A stretch of 64,000 nucleotides of DNA from Marthasterias glacialis (Eukaryota; Echinodermata; Asteroidea; Forcipulatida; Asteriidae). The position numbers and the translations under genes were made by a program. The stretch spans positions 11,926,174 through 11,990,173 of the forward strand of contig OU452223.1 in the NCBI GenBank assembly GCA_911728455.2, written 5' to 3'. Shown piece by piece: positions 29,440-40,266 of the stretch; position 1 is the stretch's first letter; every line of letters begins with the position of its first letter. The notes beneath the pieces are model-generated. The model searched no databases, was not told the DNA's origin, and saw only the letters and a list, made by a program, of their open reading frames with translations.

Positions 29440-31360
29440 TACAGTCACAAAATTAGCATGGGTCGGGAGCCCTTGAATAGGGCTTTCCAACAGTAATAAA
29501 CTTGTGTAAATCCAAATATTTTGTGATGGTGATATATACGTTGATATTTCATTTTTGTTTCTCAGACAGCTTTGTGGTCAAAAATGCTGTTGAACACTCG
29601 TTTGAAAACATTCGGGGCATGTTTGCTTGCTGGTCACTTTTGGTATAAAGGAACTTTTGCAAGGCCCCAAAAACTATATTTTCGGGTGCAGGACTATCTA
29701 AGGCAGACACAGGTACAAGTTGTGTTTCTGTGGCATACATAGTTCCGGAGTTATGGTCAAACATAGAGCATGATTTTTCTTCAAACCATTTTTCGGCATA
29801 ATATTCTTGTGCATGTTTGCTAGGAAGCCCCTGATTGCTTACTTGATGAGGGTAGTAGACCTACTCTTAAGCCTCTGGCGTCGCACACAAATAAGCCACA
29901 GTCACAAAATTAACATGAGTCGGGAGCCCATGAGTAGGCCTTTCCAACAATAATAAACTTGTGTAAATCCATTGATTTTGTGATGGTGATATTCACGTTG
30001 ATATTTCATTTTTGTTTCTCAGACAGCTTTGTGGTCAAAAATGCTTTTGAACCCTCGTTTGAAAACTTTCGGGGCATGTTTGCTTGGTGGTCATTTTTGG
30101 TCTAAGGGAACTTTTGCAAGGCCCCAAAAACTATATTTTCGGATGCAGGACTATCTAAGGCAGACATAGGTACAAGTTGTGCTTCTGTGGCATACATAGT
30201 TCCGGAGTTATGGTCAAACATAGAGCATGATTTTTCCTCAAACCATTTTTCGGTTAATATCCTTGTGCATGTTTGCTAGGAAGCCCCTGATTGCTTATTT
30301 GATGAGGGTAGTAGACCTACTCTTAAGCCCCTGGCGTCACACACAAATAGGCCACAGTCACAAAATTAACAAGAGTCGGGAGCCCATGAGTAGGGCTTTC
30401 CAACAGTAATAAACTTGTGTAAATCCAAATATTTTGTGATGTTGATATATACGTTGATATTTCATTTTTGTTTCTCAGACAGCTTTGTGGTCAAAAATGC
30501 TGTTGAACACTCGTTTGAAAACTTTCGGGGCATGTTTGCTTGGTGGTCATTTTTGGTCTAAGGGAACTTTTGCAAGGCCCCAAAAACTATATTTTCGGAT
30601 GCAGGACTATCTAAGGCAGACACAGGTACAAGTTGTGTTTCTATGGCATACATAGTTCCGGAGTTATGGTCAAACATAGAGCATGATTTTTCCTCAAACC
30701 ATTTTTCGGTTAATATCCTTGTGCATGTTTGCTAGGAAGCCCCTGATTGCTTATTTGATGAGGGTAGTAGACCTACTCTTAAGCCCCTGGCGTCACACAC
30801 AAATAAGCCACAGTCACAAAATTAACATGAGTCGGGAGCCCATGAGTAGGGCTTTCCAACAGTAATAAACTTGTGTAAATCCAAATATTTTGTGATGTTG
30901 ATATATACGTTGATATTTCATTTTTGTTTCTCAGACAGCTTTGTGGTCAAAAATGCTGTTGAACACTCGTTTGAAAACTTTCGGGGCATGTTTGCTTGGT
31001 GGTCATTTTTGGTCTAAGGGAACTTTTGCAAGGCCCCAAAAACTATATTTTCGGATGCAGGACTATCTAAGGCAGACACAGGTACAAGTTGTGTTTCTAT
31101 GGCATACATAGTTCCGGAGTTATGGTCAAACATAGAGCATGTTTTTTCCTCAAACCATTTTTCGGCATAATATTCTTGTGCATGTTTGCTAGGAAGCCCC
31201 TGATTGCTTATTTGATGAGGGTAGTAGACCTACTCTTAAGCCCCTGGCGTCGCACACAAATAAGCTACAGTCACAAAATTAACATAAGTCGGGAGCCCAT
31301 GAGTAGGGCTTTTCAACAGTAATAAACTTGTGTAAATCCATTGATTTTGTGATGGTGATA
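29440..31360 (+). repeat. Higher-order block A3, second copy (overlaps a 4-monomer tandem)
   Basis: Its first part matches 26,700-27,945 (offset 2,740). The stretch from about 29,640 also matches the following 31,465-33,190 region at an offset of 1,826 bp (four monomers), including the pairs 31,089/32,915 (TTTCTATGGC with GCATGTTTTTTCC) and ACATAAGTCGGG. Two duplication events of different length overlap here. Confidence 0.75.
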
Positions 31361-31464
31361 TTCACGTTGATATTTCATTTTTGTTTCTCAGACTGCTTTG
31401 TGGTAAAAAATGCTGTTGAACACTCGTTTGAAAACATTCGGGGCATGTTTGCTTGGTGGTCATT

Positions 31465-33190
31465 TTTGGTAAAAGGGAACTTTTGCAAGGCCCCAAAAAC
31501 TATATTTTCGGGTGCAGGACTATCTAAGGCAGACACAGGTACAAGTTGTGTTTCTGTGGCATACATAGTTCCGGAGTTATGGTCAAACATAGAGCATGAT
31601 TTTTCTTCAAACCATTTTTCGGCATAATATTCTTGTGCATGTTTGCTAGGAAGCCCCTGATTGCTTACTTGATGAGGGTAGTAGACCTACTCTTAAGCCT
31701 CTGGCGTCGCACACAAATAGGCCACAGTCACAAAATTAACATGAGTCGGGAGCCCATGAGTAGGCCTTTCCAACAATAATAAACTTGTGTAAATCCATTG
31801 ATTTTGTGATGTTGATATATATGTTGATATTTCATTTTTGTTTCTCAGACAGCTTTGTGGTCAAAAATGCTGTTGAACACTCGTTTGAAAACTTTCGGGG
31901 CATGTTTGCTTGCTGGTCATTTTTGGTCTAAGGGAACTTTTGCAAGGCCCCAAAAACTATATTTTCGGATGCAGGACTATCTAAGGCAGACATAGGTACA
32001 AGTTGTGCTTCTGTGGCATACATAGTTCCGTAGTTATGGTCAAACATAGAGCATGATTTTTCCTCAAACCATTTTTCGGTAAATTTCCTTGTGCATGTTT
32101 GCTAGGAAGCCCCTGATTGCTTATTTGATGAGGGTAGTAGACCTACTCTTAAGCCCCTGGCGTCACACACAAATAAGCCACAGTCACAAAATTAACATGA
32201 GTCGGGAGCCCATGAGTAGGGCTTTCCAACAGTAATAAACTTGTGTAAATCCAAATATTTTGTGATGTTGATATATACGTTGATATTTCATTTTTGTTTC
32301 TCAGACAGCTTTGTGGTCAAAAATGCTGTTGAACACTCGTTTGAAAACTTTCGGGGCATGTTTGCTTGGTGGTCATTTTTGGTCTAAGGGAACTTTTGCA
32401 AGGCCCCAAAAACTACATTTTCGGATGCAGGACTATCTAAGGCAGACACAGGTACAAGTTGTGTTTCTGTGGCATACATAGTTCCGGAGTTATGGTCAAA
32501 CATAGAGCATGATTTTTCCTCAAACCATTTTTCGGTTAATATCCTTGTGCATGTTTGCTAGGAAGCCCCTGATTGCTTATTTGATGAGGGTAGTAGACCT
32601 ACTCTTAAGCCCCTGGCGTCACACACAAATAAGCCACAGTCACAAAATTAACATGAGTCGGGAGCCCATGAGTAGGGCTTTCCAACAGTAATAAACTTGT
32701 GTAAATCCAAATATTTTGTGATGTTGATATATACGTTGATATTTCATTTTTGTTTCTCAGACAGCTTTGTGGTCAAAAATGCTGTTGAACACTCGTTTGA
32801 AACCTTTCGGGGCATGTTTGCTTGGTGGTCATTTTTGGTCTAAGGGAACTTTTGCAAGGCCCCAAAAACTATATTTTCGGATGCAGGACTATCTAAGGCA
32901 GACACAGGTACAAGTTGTGTTTCTATGGCATACATAGTTCCGGAGTTATGGTCAAACATAGAGCATGTTTTTTCCTCAAACCATTTTTCGGCATAATATT
33001 CTTGTGCATGTTTGCTAGGAAGCCCCTGATTGCTTATTTGATGAGGGTAGTAGACCTACTCTTAAGCCCCTGGCGTCAAACACAAATAAGCTACAGTCAC
33101 AAAATTAACATAAGTCGGGAGCCCATGAGTAGGGCTTTTCAACAGTAATAAACTTGTGTAAATCCATTGATTTTGTGATGGTGATATTCA
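31465..33190 (+). repeat. Higher-order block A3, third copy
   Basis: Four-monomer copy of 29,640-31,360 at an offset of 1,826 bp. Its downstream neighbour, about 33,110-33,430, in turn matches 28,090-28,410 at an offset of 5,022 bp through the rare variants GAACAATCGTTTG and GCAATGCCCC. The succession of monomer variants is therefore a mosaic and not one simple periodic higher-order repeat. Confidence 0.7.
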
Positions 33191-33899
33191 CGTTGATATT
33201 TCATTTTTGATTCTCAGACAGCTTTGTGGTCAAAAATGCTGTTGAACAATCGTTTGAAAACTTTCGGGGCATGTTTGCTTGGTGGTCATTTTTGGTATAA
33301 GGGAACTTTTGCAATGCCCCAAAAACTATATTTTCGGGTGCAGGACTATCTAAGGCAGACACAGGTACAAGTTGTGTTTCTGTGGCATACATAGTTCCGG
33401 AGTTATGGTCAAACATAGAGCATGATTTTTCCCTAAACCATTTATCGGCATAATATTTTTGTGCGAGGTTGCTAGTAAGCCCCTGATTGCTTATTTGATG
33501 AGGGTAGTAGACCTACTCTTAAGCCCCTGGCGTCGCACACAAATAAGCCACAGTCACAAATTAACACGAGTCGGGAGCCCTTGAGTAGGGCTTTCCAACA
33601 GTAATAAACTTGTGTAAATCCAAATATTTTGTGATGGTGATAAATACGTTGATATTTCATTTTTGTTTCTCGGACGGCTTTGTGGTCAAAAATACTGTTG
33701 CACACTCGTTTGAAAACTTTCGGGGCATTTTTGCTTGGTGGTCATTTTTGGTATAAGGGAACTTTTGCAAGACCCCAAAAACTATATTTTCGGGTGCAGG
33801 ACTATCTAAGGCAGACACAGGTACAAGTTGTGTTTCTGTGGCATACATAGTTCCGGAGTTATGGTCAAACATAGAGCATGATTTTTCCTCAAACCATTT

Positions 33900-33960
33900 T
33901 TCGTTTAATAGCCTTGTGCATGTTTGCATGAGTCGGGAGCCCTTGAATAGGGCTTTCCAA
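33900..33960 (+). repeat. Satellite A monomer with a ~94-bp internal deletion
   Basis: At about 33,927 the sequence jumps from GCATGTTTGC directly to ATGAGTCGGG. In the closely related copy at 39,046-39,180 these landmarks are separated by about 94 bases that include the GGAAGCCCCTGATTGC, GATGAGGGTAGTAG and GGCGTCGCACAC blocks. The copy at 39,046 shares the rare CGTTTAATAG motif, so the short form here is a deletion in this monomer. Confidence 0.85.
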
Positions 33961-34389
33961 CAGTATTAAATTTGTATAAATCCAAAACTTTTGTGATGGT
34001 GATATATACGTTGATATTTCATTTTTGTTTCTCAGACAGCTTTGTGGTCAAAAATGCTATTGAACACTCGTTTGAAAACATTCGGGGCATGTTTGCTTGC
34101 TGGTCATTTTATGTATAAAGGAACTTTTCCAAGGCCCCAAAAACTATATTTTCGGGTGCAGGACTATCTAAGGCAGACACAGGTACAAGTTGTGTTTCTG
34201 TGGCATACATAGTTCCGGAGTTATGGTCAAACATACAGCATGATTTTTCTTCAAACCATTTTTCGGCATAATATTCTTGTGCATGTTTGCTAGGAAGCCC
34301 CTGATTGCTTATTTGATGAGGGTAGTAGACCTACTCTTAAGCCTCTGGCGTCGCACACAAATAAGCAACAGTCACAAAATTAACATGAG

Positions 34390-35480
34390 TCGGGAGCCTT
34401 TGAGTAGGGCTTTCCAACAGTATTAAACTTGTGTAAATCCAAAAATGTTGTGATGGTGATATATACGTTGATATTTCATTTTTGTTTCTCAGACGGCTTT
34501 GTGGTAAAAAAATGCTATTGAACACTCGTTTGAAAACATTCGGGGCATGTTTGCTTGCTGGTCATTTTATGTATAAAGGAACTTTTCCAAGGCCCCAAAA
34601 ACTATATTTTCGGGTGCAGGACTATCTAAGGCAGACACAGGTACAAGTTGTGTTTCTGTGGCATACATAGTTCCGGAGTTATGGTCAAACATACAGCATG
34701 ATTTTTCCTGAAACCATTTTTCGGCATAATATTCTTGTGCATGTTTGCTAGGAAGCCCCTGAATGCTTATTTGATGAGGGTAGTAGACCTACTCTTAATC
34801 TTCTGGCGTCGCACACAAATAAACCAAAGTCACAAAATTAACATGAGTCGGGAGCCCTTGAATAGGGCTTTCCAACAGTATTAAACTTGTGTAAATCCAA
34901 AAAATTTGTGATGGTGATATATACGTTGATATTTCATTTTTGTTTCTCATACAGCTTTGTGGTCAAAAATGCTGTTGAACACTCGTTTGAAAACTTTCGG
35001 GGCATGTTTGCTTGCTGGTAATTTTTGGTATAAAGGAACTTTTGCAAGACCCCAAAAACTATATTTTCGGATGCAGGACTATCTAAGGCAGACATAGGTA
35101 AAAGTTGTGTTTCTGTGGCATACATAGTTCCGGAGTTATGGTCAAACATAGAGCATGATTTTTCCTCAAACCATTTTTCGGTTAATATCCTTGTGCATGT
35201 TTGTTAGGAAGCCCCTGATTGCTTATTTGATGAGGGTAGTAGACCTACTCTTAAGCCCCTGGCGTCGCACACAAACAAGCAACAGTCACAAAATTAACAT
35301 GAGTCGGGAGCCCTTGAATAGGGCTTTCCAACAGTATTAAACTTGTGTAAATCCAAAAATGTTGTGATGGTGATATATACGTTGATATTTCATTTTTGTT
35401 TCTCAGACGGCTTTGTGGTCAAAAATGCTGTTGAACACTCGTTTGAAAACATTCGGGGCATGTTTGCTTGCTGGTCATTT
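34390..35480 (+). repeat. Higher-order block A4, copy left of the LTR
   Basis: About 1.1 kb nearly identical to 39,176-40,266 at an offset of 4,786 bp. Removing the 1,132 bp added by the insertion leaves 3,654 bp, eight monomers. Shared markers include GTGGTAAAAAAATGCTATTG (one A longer in the second copy), CTTAATCTTCTGGCG, AAACCAAAGTCAC, CTGGTAATTTTTGG and AGGTAAAAGTTG. Confidence 0.8.
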
Positions 35481-37697
35481 TTGGTATAAAGGAACTTTTG
35501 CAAGGCCCCAAAAATTTATATTTTCGGGTGCAGGACTATCTAAGGCAGACACAGGTACAAGTTGTGTTTCTGTGGCATACATAGTTCCGGAGTTATGGTC
35601 AAACATAGAGCATGTTTTTTCCTCAAACCATTTTTCGGTTAATATCCTTGTGCATGTTTGCTAGGAAGCCCCTGATTGCTTATTTGATGAGGGTAGTAGA
35701 CCTACTCTTAAGCCCCTGGCGTCGCACACAAATAAGCCACAGTCACAAAATTAACATGAGTCGGGAGCCCATCAGTAGGGCTTTCCAACAGTAATAAACT
35801 TTTGTAAATCCAAATATTTTGTGATGTTGATATATACGTTGATATTTCATTTTTGTTTCTCATTCAGCTTTGTGGTCAAAAATGCTGTTGAACACTCGTT
35901 TGAAAACATTCGGGGCATGTTTGCTTGGTGGTCATTTTTGGTCTAAGGGAACTTTTGCAAGGCCCTAAAAACTATATTTTCGGATGCAGGACTATCTAAG
36001 GCAGACATAGGTACAAGTTGTGCTTCTGTGGCATACATAGTTCCGGAGTTATGGTCAAACATAGAGCATGATTTTTCCTCAAACCATATTTCGGTTAATA
36101 TCCTTGTGCATGTTTGCTAGGAAGCCCCTGATTGCTTATTTGATGAGGGTAGTAGACCTACTCTTAAGCCCCTGGCGTCACACACAAATAAGCCACAGTC
36201 ACAAAATTAACATGAGTCGGGAGCCCATCAGTAGGGCTTTCTAACAGTAATAAACTTGTGTAAATCAAAATATTTTGTGATGTTGATATATACGTTGATA
36301 TTTCATTTTTGTTTCTCAGACAGCTTTGTGGTCAAAAATGCTGTTGAACACTCGTTTGAAAACTTTCGGGGCATGTTTGCTTGGTGGTCATTTTTGGTCT
36401 AAGGGAACTTTTGCAAGGCCCCAAATACTATATTTTCGGATGCAGGACTATCTAAGGCAGACACAGGTACAAGTTGTGTTTCTGTGGCATACATAGTTCC
36501 GGAGTTATGGTCAAACATAGAGCATGTTTTTTCCTCAAACCATTTATCGGCATAATATTTTTGTGCGAGGTTGCTAGTAAGTCCATGATGGCTAATTTGA
36601 TGAGGGTAGTAGACCTACTCTTAAGCCTCTGGCGTCGCACACAAATAAGCCACAGTCACAAAATTAACATGAGTCGGGAGCCCTTGAGTAGGGTTTTCCA
36701 ACAGTAATAAACTTGTGTAAATCCAAATATTTTGTGATGGTGATAAATACGTTGATATTTCATTTTTGTTTCTCGGACGGCTTTGTGGTCAAAAATACTG
36801 TTGAACACTCGTTTGAAAACTTTCGGGGCATGTTTGCTTGGTGGTCATTTTTGGTATAAGGGAACTTTTGCAAGGCCCCAAAAACTATATTTTCGGGTGC
36901 AGGACTATCTAAGGCAGACACAGGTACAAGTTGTGTTTCTGTGGCATACATAGTTCCGGAGTTATGGTCAAACATAGAGCATGATTTTTCCTCAAACCAT
37001 TTTTCGGCATAATATCCTTGTGCATGTTTGCTAGGAAGCCCCTGATTGCTTATTTGATGAGGGTAGTAGACCTACTCTTAATCTTCTGGCGTCGCACACA
37101 AATAATCTACAGTCACAAAATTAGCATCAGTCGGGAGCCCATGAATAGGGCTTTCCAACAGTATTAAACTTGTGTAAATCCAAAAATGTTGTGATGGTGA
37201 TATATACGTTGATATTTCATTTTTGTTTCTCAGATGGCTTTGTGGTCAAAAATGCTGTTGAACACTCGTTTGAAAACATTCGGGGCATGTTTGCTTGCTG
37301 GTCATTTTATGTATAAAGGAACTTTTGCAAGGCCCCAAAAACTATATTTTCGGATGCAGGACTATCTCAGGCAGACACAGGTACAAGTTGTGTTTCTGTG
37401 GCATACATAGTTCCGGAGTTATGGTCAAACATAGAGCATGATTTTTCCCTAAACCATTTATCGGCATAATATTTTTGTGCGAGGTTGCTAGTAAGCCCCT
37501 GATTGCTTATTTGATGAGGGTAGTAGACCTACTCTTAAGCCCCTGGCGTCGCACACAAATAAGCCACAGTCACAAATTAACACGAGTCGGGAGCCCTTGA
37601 GTAGGGCTTTCCAACAGTAATAAACTTGTGTAAATCCAAATATTTTGTGATGGTGATAAATACGTTGATATTTCATTTTTGTTTCTCGGACGGCTTT

Positions 37698-37702
37698 GTG
37701 GT
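37698..37702. repeat. Left target-site duplication GTGGT
   Basis: GTGGT of the satellite A phrase GGCTTTGTGGTCAAAAA immediately before the inserted element. The same five bases follow the element at 38,830-38,834. Uninterrupted monomers have the site once, for example at 33,682-33,686. Confidence 0.88.
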
Positions 37703-37829
37703 TGTCGCAGAGCGAACCCTGGCGCCACTCTACTAAGACTAATATCAACACACGTCTTGCACAAAGAAAGGAACGATGACACCAGTTTAGGATTTGCAAC
37801 AACAAAACATTAAGTGAAACAAAAACAGT

Positions 37830-37835
37830 TTTATT
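37830..37835 (-). promoter_or_regulatory. Possible polyadenylation signal of the LTR (minus strand)
   Basis: AATAAA on the minus strand, about 130 bp from the left end of the element, in the expected order after the minus-strand TATA box for an LTR reading leftwards. It is a common hexamer in AT-rich DNA and is weak evidence alone. Confidence 0.3.
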
Positions 37836-38652
37836 ACTAAAGTCTAATCATTCCCTTTCAACAATCTTTGAGTTTGTAAAAGTCGCTAGTATGTATCGGA
37901 ACGGTCACATGCACAATAGATTTAATATAAATAAGTATACAGAACGAGTTTAATACAAGTAAGTATACACGGTTCAGTTTAACGCAATAAAAGTTTGATA
38001 CAATCTTGTTTTAATAACTCCCAGCTCGGTGAATATGAGTCCCCTTGTAAAGAATAAAAACAACCCGAGAAAAGTAGTTCCGGCCCCAGTCACAGTCGGC
38101 AGCTAGCCCTGCGTGGAGTCCCCGTTGTGCCTGACCTCACCCAGGACGGTTTGACCCAGTAGGGTTAACGTCACGAGAATCCCTGAAAGTATTATATTAA
38201 ACACTTCACTGACCAATATAATCCCAGTTTGCAAAAGCACAGACACTACAAAAATATCTCCAAAATACACAGTCATAAGCACTAATTTTAACATCAAAAA
38301 ACTTTGGAGGAAACCAACCAATAATTCATCCTCTCAGAATGAAGGCTAATATTAAAATACATAAATGAAAGTTTGTGAACAACCCGACCTAGTTAATGAA
38401 TTAGAAAGTAATTATCAGTTACTCACGATGCCTTTGGCTTCGTCAATGCCTATCCTCCGGCCCGAAATTCCCGGGAGATTTTGCGTTGCTGCTAGGGCGG
38501 GTCCAAAACATTCGCCGGGCCACTAGCCGTAAACTACGGGCCAACTTCAGCCTGCACGCTGGTCTCCTGCCCGCCGGTACACCCCACCCACAAACGGTCC
38601 TCTGCTCAGCACCCGCAACGCAAATCTCAATCCTAGAATAGCATTCCTTTGG

Positions 38653-38659
38653 TTTTATA
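38653..38659 (-). promoter_or_regulatory. Possible TATA box of the LTR (minus strand)
   Basis: TATAAAA reading on the minus strand, about 170 bp inside the right end of the element. If the LTR reads leftwards, this would start transcription near 38,630 and the AATAAA at 37,835-37,830 would lie in the same transcript. A plus-strand TATA-like site at about 37,926 competes with this interpretation. Confidence 0.35.
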
Positions 38660-38829
38660 CGGTTGGCTACCAAACCCATTAAGGTTAAAGTATTCATGAG
38701 CCCAAAAGGAGTGCACGTAACATAACAACTATGTGCTTACTGGGTCCCGCGTTTACCCCATGTTTAACAATACTCACATTCCTTCTATCCCATGAGTTAA
38801 CCTAGTAATTTTCCATCAACTTTGTTACA

Positions 38830-38834
38830 GTGGT
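38830..38834. repeat. Right target-site duplication GTGGT
   Basis: Second copy of GTGGT directly after the terminal TTACA of the inserted element; the satellite A monomer then continues as CAAAAATACTGTTG without loss. This fixes both boundaries of the insertion. Confidence 0.88.
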
Positions 38835-39175
38835 CAAAAATACTGTTGAACACTCGTTTGAAAACTTTCGGGGCATGTTTGCTTGGTGGTCATTTTTGGT
38901 ATAAGGGAACTTTTGCAAGACCCCAAAAACTATATTTTCGGGTGCAGGACTATCTAAGGCAGACACAGGTACAAGTTGTGTTTCTGTGGCATACATAGTT
39001 CCGGAGTTATGGTCAAACATAGAGCATGATTTTTCCTCAAACCATTTTTCGTTTAATAGCTTTGTGCATGTTTTCTAGGAAGCCCCTGATTGCTTATTTG
39101 ATGAGGGTAGTAGACCTACTCTTAAGCCCCTGGCGTCGCACACAAATATGCAACAGTCACAAAATTAGCATGAGT

Positions 39176-40266
39176 CGGGAGCCCTTGAGTAGGGCTTTCC
39201 AACAGTATTAAACTTGTGTAAATCCAAAAATGTTGTGATGGTGATATATACGTTGATATTTCATTTTTGTTTCTCAGACGGCTTTGTGGTAAAAAAAATG
39301 CTATTGAACACTCGTTTGAAAACATTCGGGGCATGTTTGCTTGCTGGTCATTTTATGTATAAAGGAACTTTTCCAAGGCCCCAAAAACTATATTTTCGGG
39401 TGCAGGACTATCTAAGGCAGACACAGGTACAAGTTGTGTTTCTGTGGCATACATAGTTCCGGAGTTATGGTCAAACACACAGCATGATTTTTCCTGAAAC
39501 CATTTTTCGGCATAATATTCTTGTACATGTTTGCTAGGAAGCCCCTGATTGCTTATTTGATGAGGGTAGTAGACCTACTCTTAATCTTCTGGCGTCGCAC
39601 ACAAATAAACCAAAGTCACAAAATTAACATGAGTCGGGAGCCCTTGAATAGGGCTTTCCAACAGTATTAAACTTGTGTAAATCCAAAAAATTTGTGATGG
39701 TGATATATACGTTGATATTTCATTTTTGTTTCTCAGACAGCTTTGTGGTAAAAAATGCTGTTGAACACTCGTTTGAAAACTTTCGGGGCATGTTTGCTTG
39801 CTGGTAATTTTTGGTATGAAGGAACTTTTGCAAGACCCCAAAAACTATATTTTCGGATGCAGGACTATCTAAGGCAGACATAGGTAAAAGTTGTGTTTCT
39901 GTGGCATACATAGTTCCGGAGTTATGGTCAAACATAGAGCATGATTTTTCCTCAAACCATTTTTCGGTTAATATCCTTGTGCATGTTTGTTAGGAAGCCC
40001 CTGATTGCTTATTTGATGAGGGTAGTAGACCTACTCTTAAGCCCCTGGCGTCGCACACAAACAAGCAACAGTCACAAAATTAACATGAGTCGGGAGCCCT
40101 TGAATAGGGCTTTCCAACAGTATTAAACTTGTGTAAATCCCAAAATGTTGTGATGGTGATATATACGTTGATATTTCATTTTTGTTTCTCAGACGGCTTT
40201 GTGGTCAAAAATGCTGTTGAACACTCGTTTGAAAACATTCGGGGCATGTTTGCTTGCTGGTCATTT
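39176..40266 (+). repeat. Higher-order block A4, copy right of the LTR
   Basis: Partner of 34,390-35,480. Differences seen include GGTATGAAGG for GGTATAAAGG, GACAGCTTTGTGGTAAAAAATG for the ATACAGC...GGTCAAAAATG form, and one extra A in the poly-A run near 39,291-39,298. The block lies just downstream of the LTR insertion. A related left-hand block, 33,421-33,926, matches 37,437-37,702 plus 38,835-39,060, the two halves of the interrupted monomer. Confidence 0.8.

Larger units (their letters stand above)
1..37702 (+). repeat. Satellite A array, left part (~456-457 bp monomer)
   Basis: Head-to-tail tandem repeat of a 456-457 bp monomer, about 82 copies in this part; the window opens inside a monomer. 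The period is read from recurring landmarks such as TCCGGAGTTATGGTC, GGCGTCGCACACAAATAAG and GAGTCGGGAGCCC, which return every 456 or 457 bases. Copies differ by scattered substitutions and small indels, and neighbouring copies are not always the most alike, because blocks of several monomers have been duplicated. Many monomers contain a minus-strand ORF of about 71 codons, but it stops in every unit and shows no domain, so I do not call it a gene. No promoter, RNA gene or foreign insertion was seen in this part. The family is not one I recognise. Function is unknown; large arrays of this kind are typical of heterochromatin, which is inference here. Confidence 0.97.
37703..38829. mobile_element. 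Solo LTR-like insertion (1,127 bp) in satellite A
   Basis: Non-satellite DNA that splits one monomer. It begins TGTCGCAGAG and ends TTTGTTACA, so the ends are TG...CA with a short imperfect TGT/ACA inverted repeat, and it is flanked by a perfect 5-bp duplication. A 5-bp duplication with TG...CA ends is the standard signature of LTR retrotransposon integration. The length fits one LTR, and no gag/pol-like ORF is present, so a solo LTR left by LTR-LTR recombination is the best reading. Orientation is undecided. On the minus strand there is TATAAAA at 38,659-38,653 and AATAAA at 37,835-37,830. On the plus strand there is TATAAATA near 37,926 and AATAAA near 37,986 and 38,052. About 38,440-38,640 is GC-richer. 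A small non-coding element of another class remains possible. Confidence 0.8.

Noticed and set aside
38443-38697. 84-codon minus-strand ORF in the inserted element
   Set aside because: It overlaps the probable LTR promoter region, has a biased GC-rich composition and no domain; most likely chance.
37703-38829. DNA transposon or MITE as the identity of the insertion
   Set aside because: Terminal inverted similarity is only about three bases plus scattered matches, and TG...CA ends with a 5-bp duplication fit an LTR better. A genome search could still change this.
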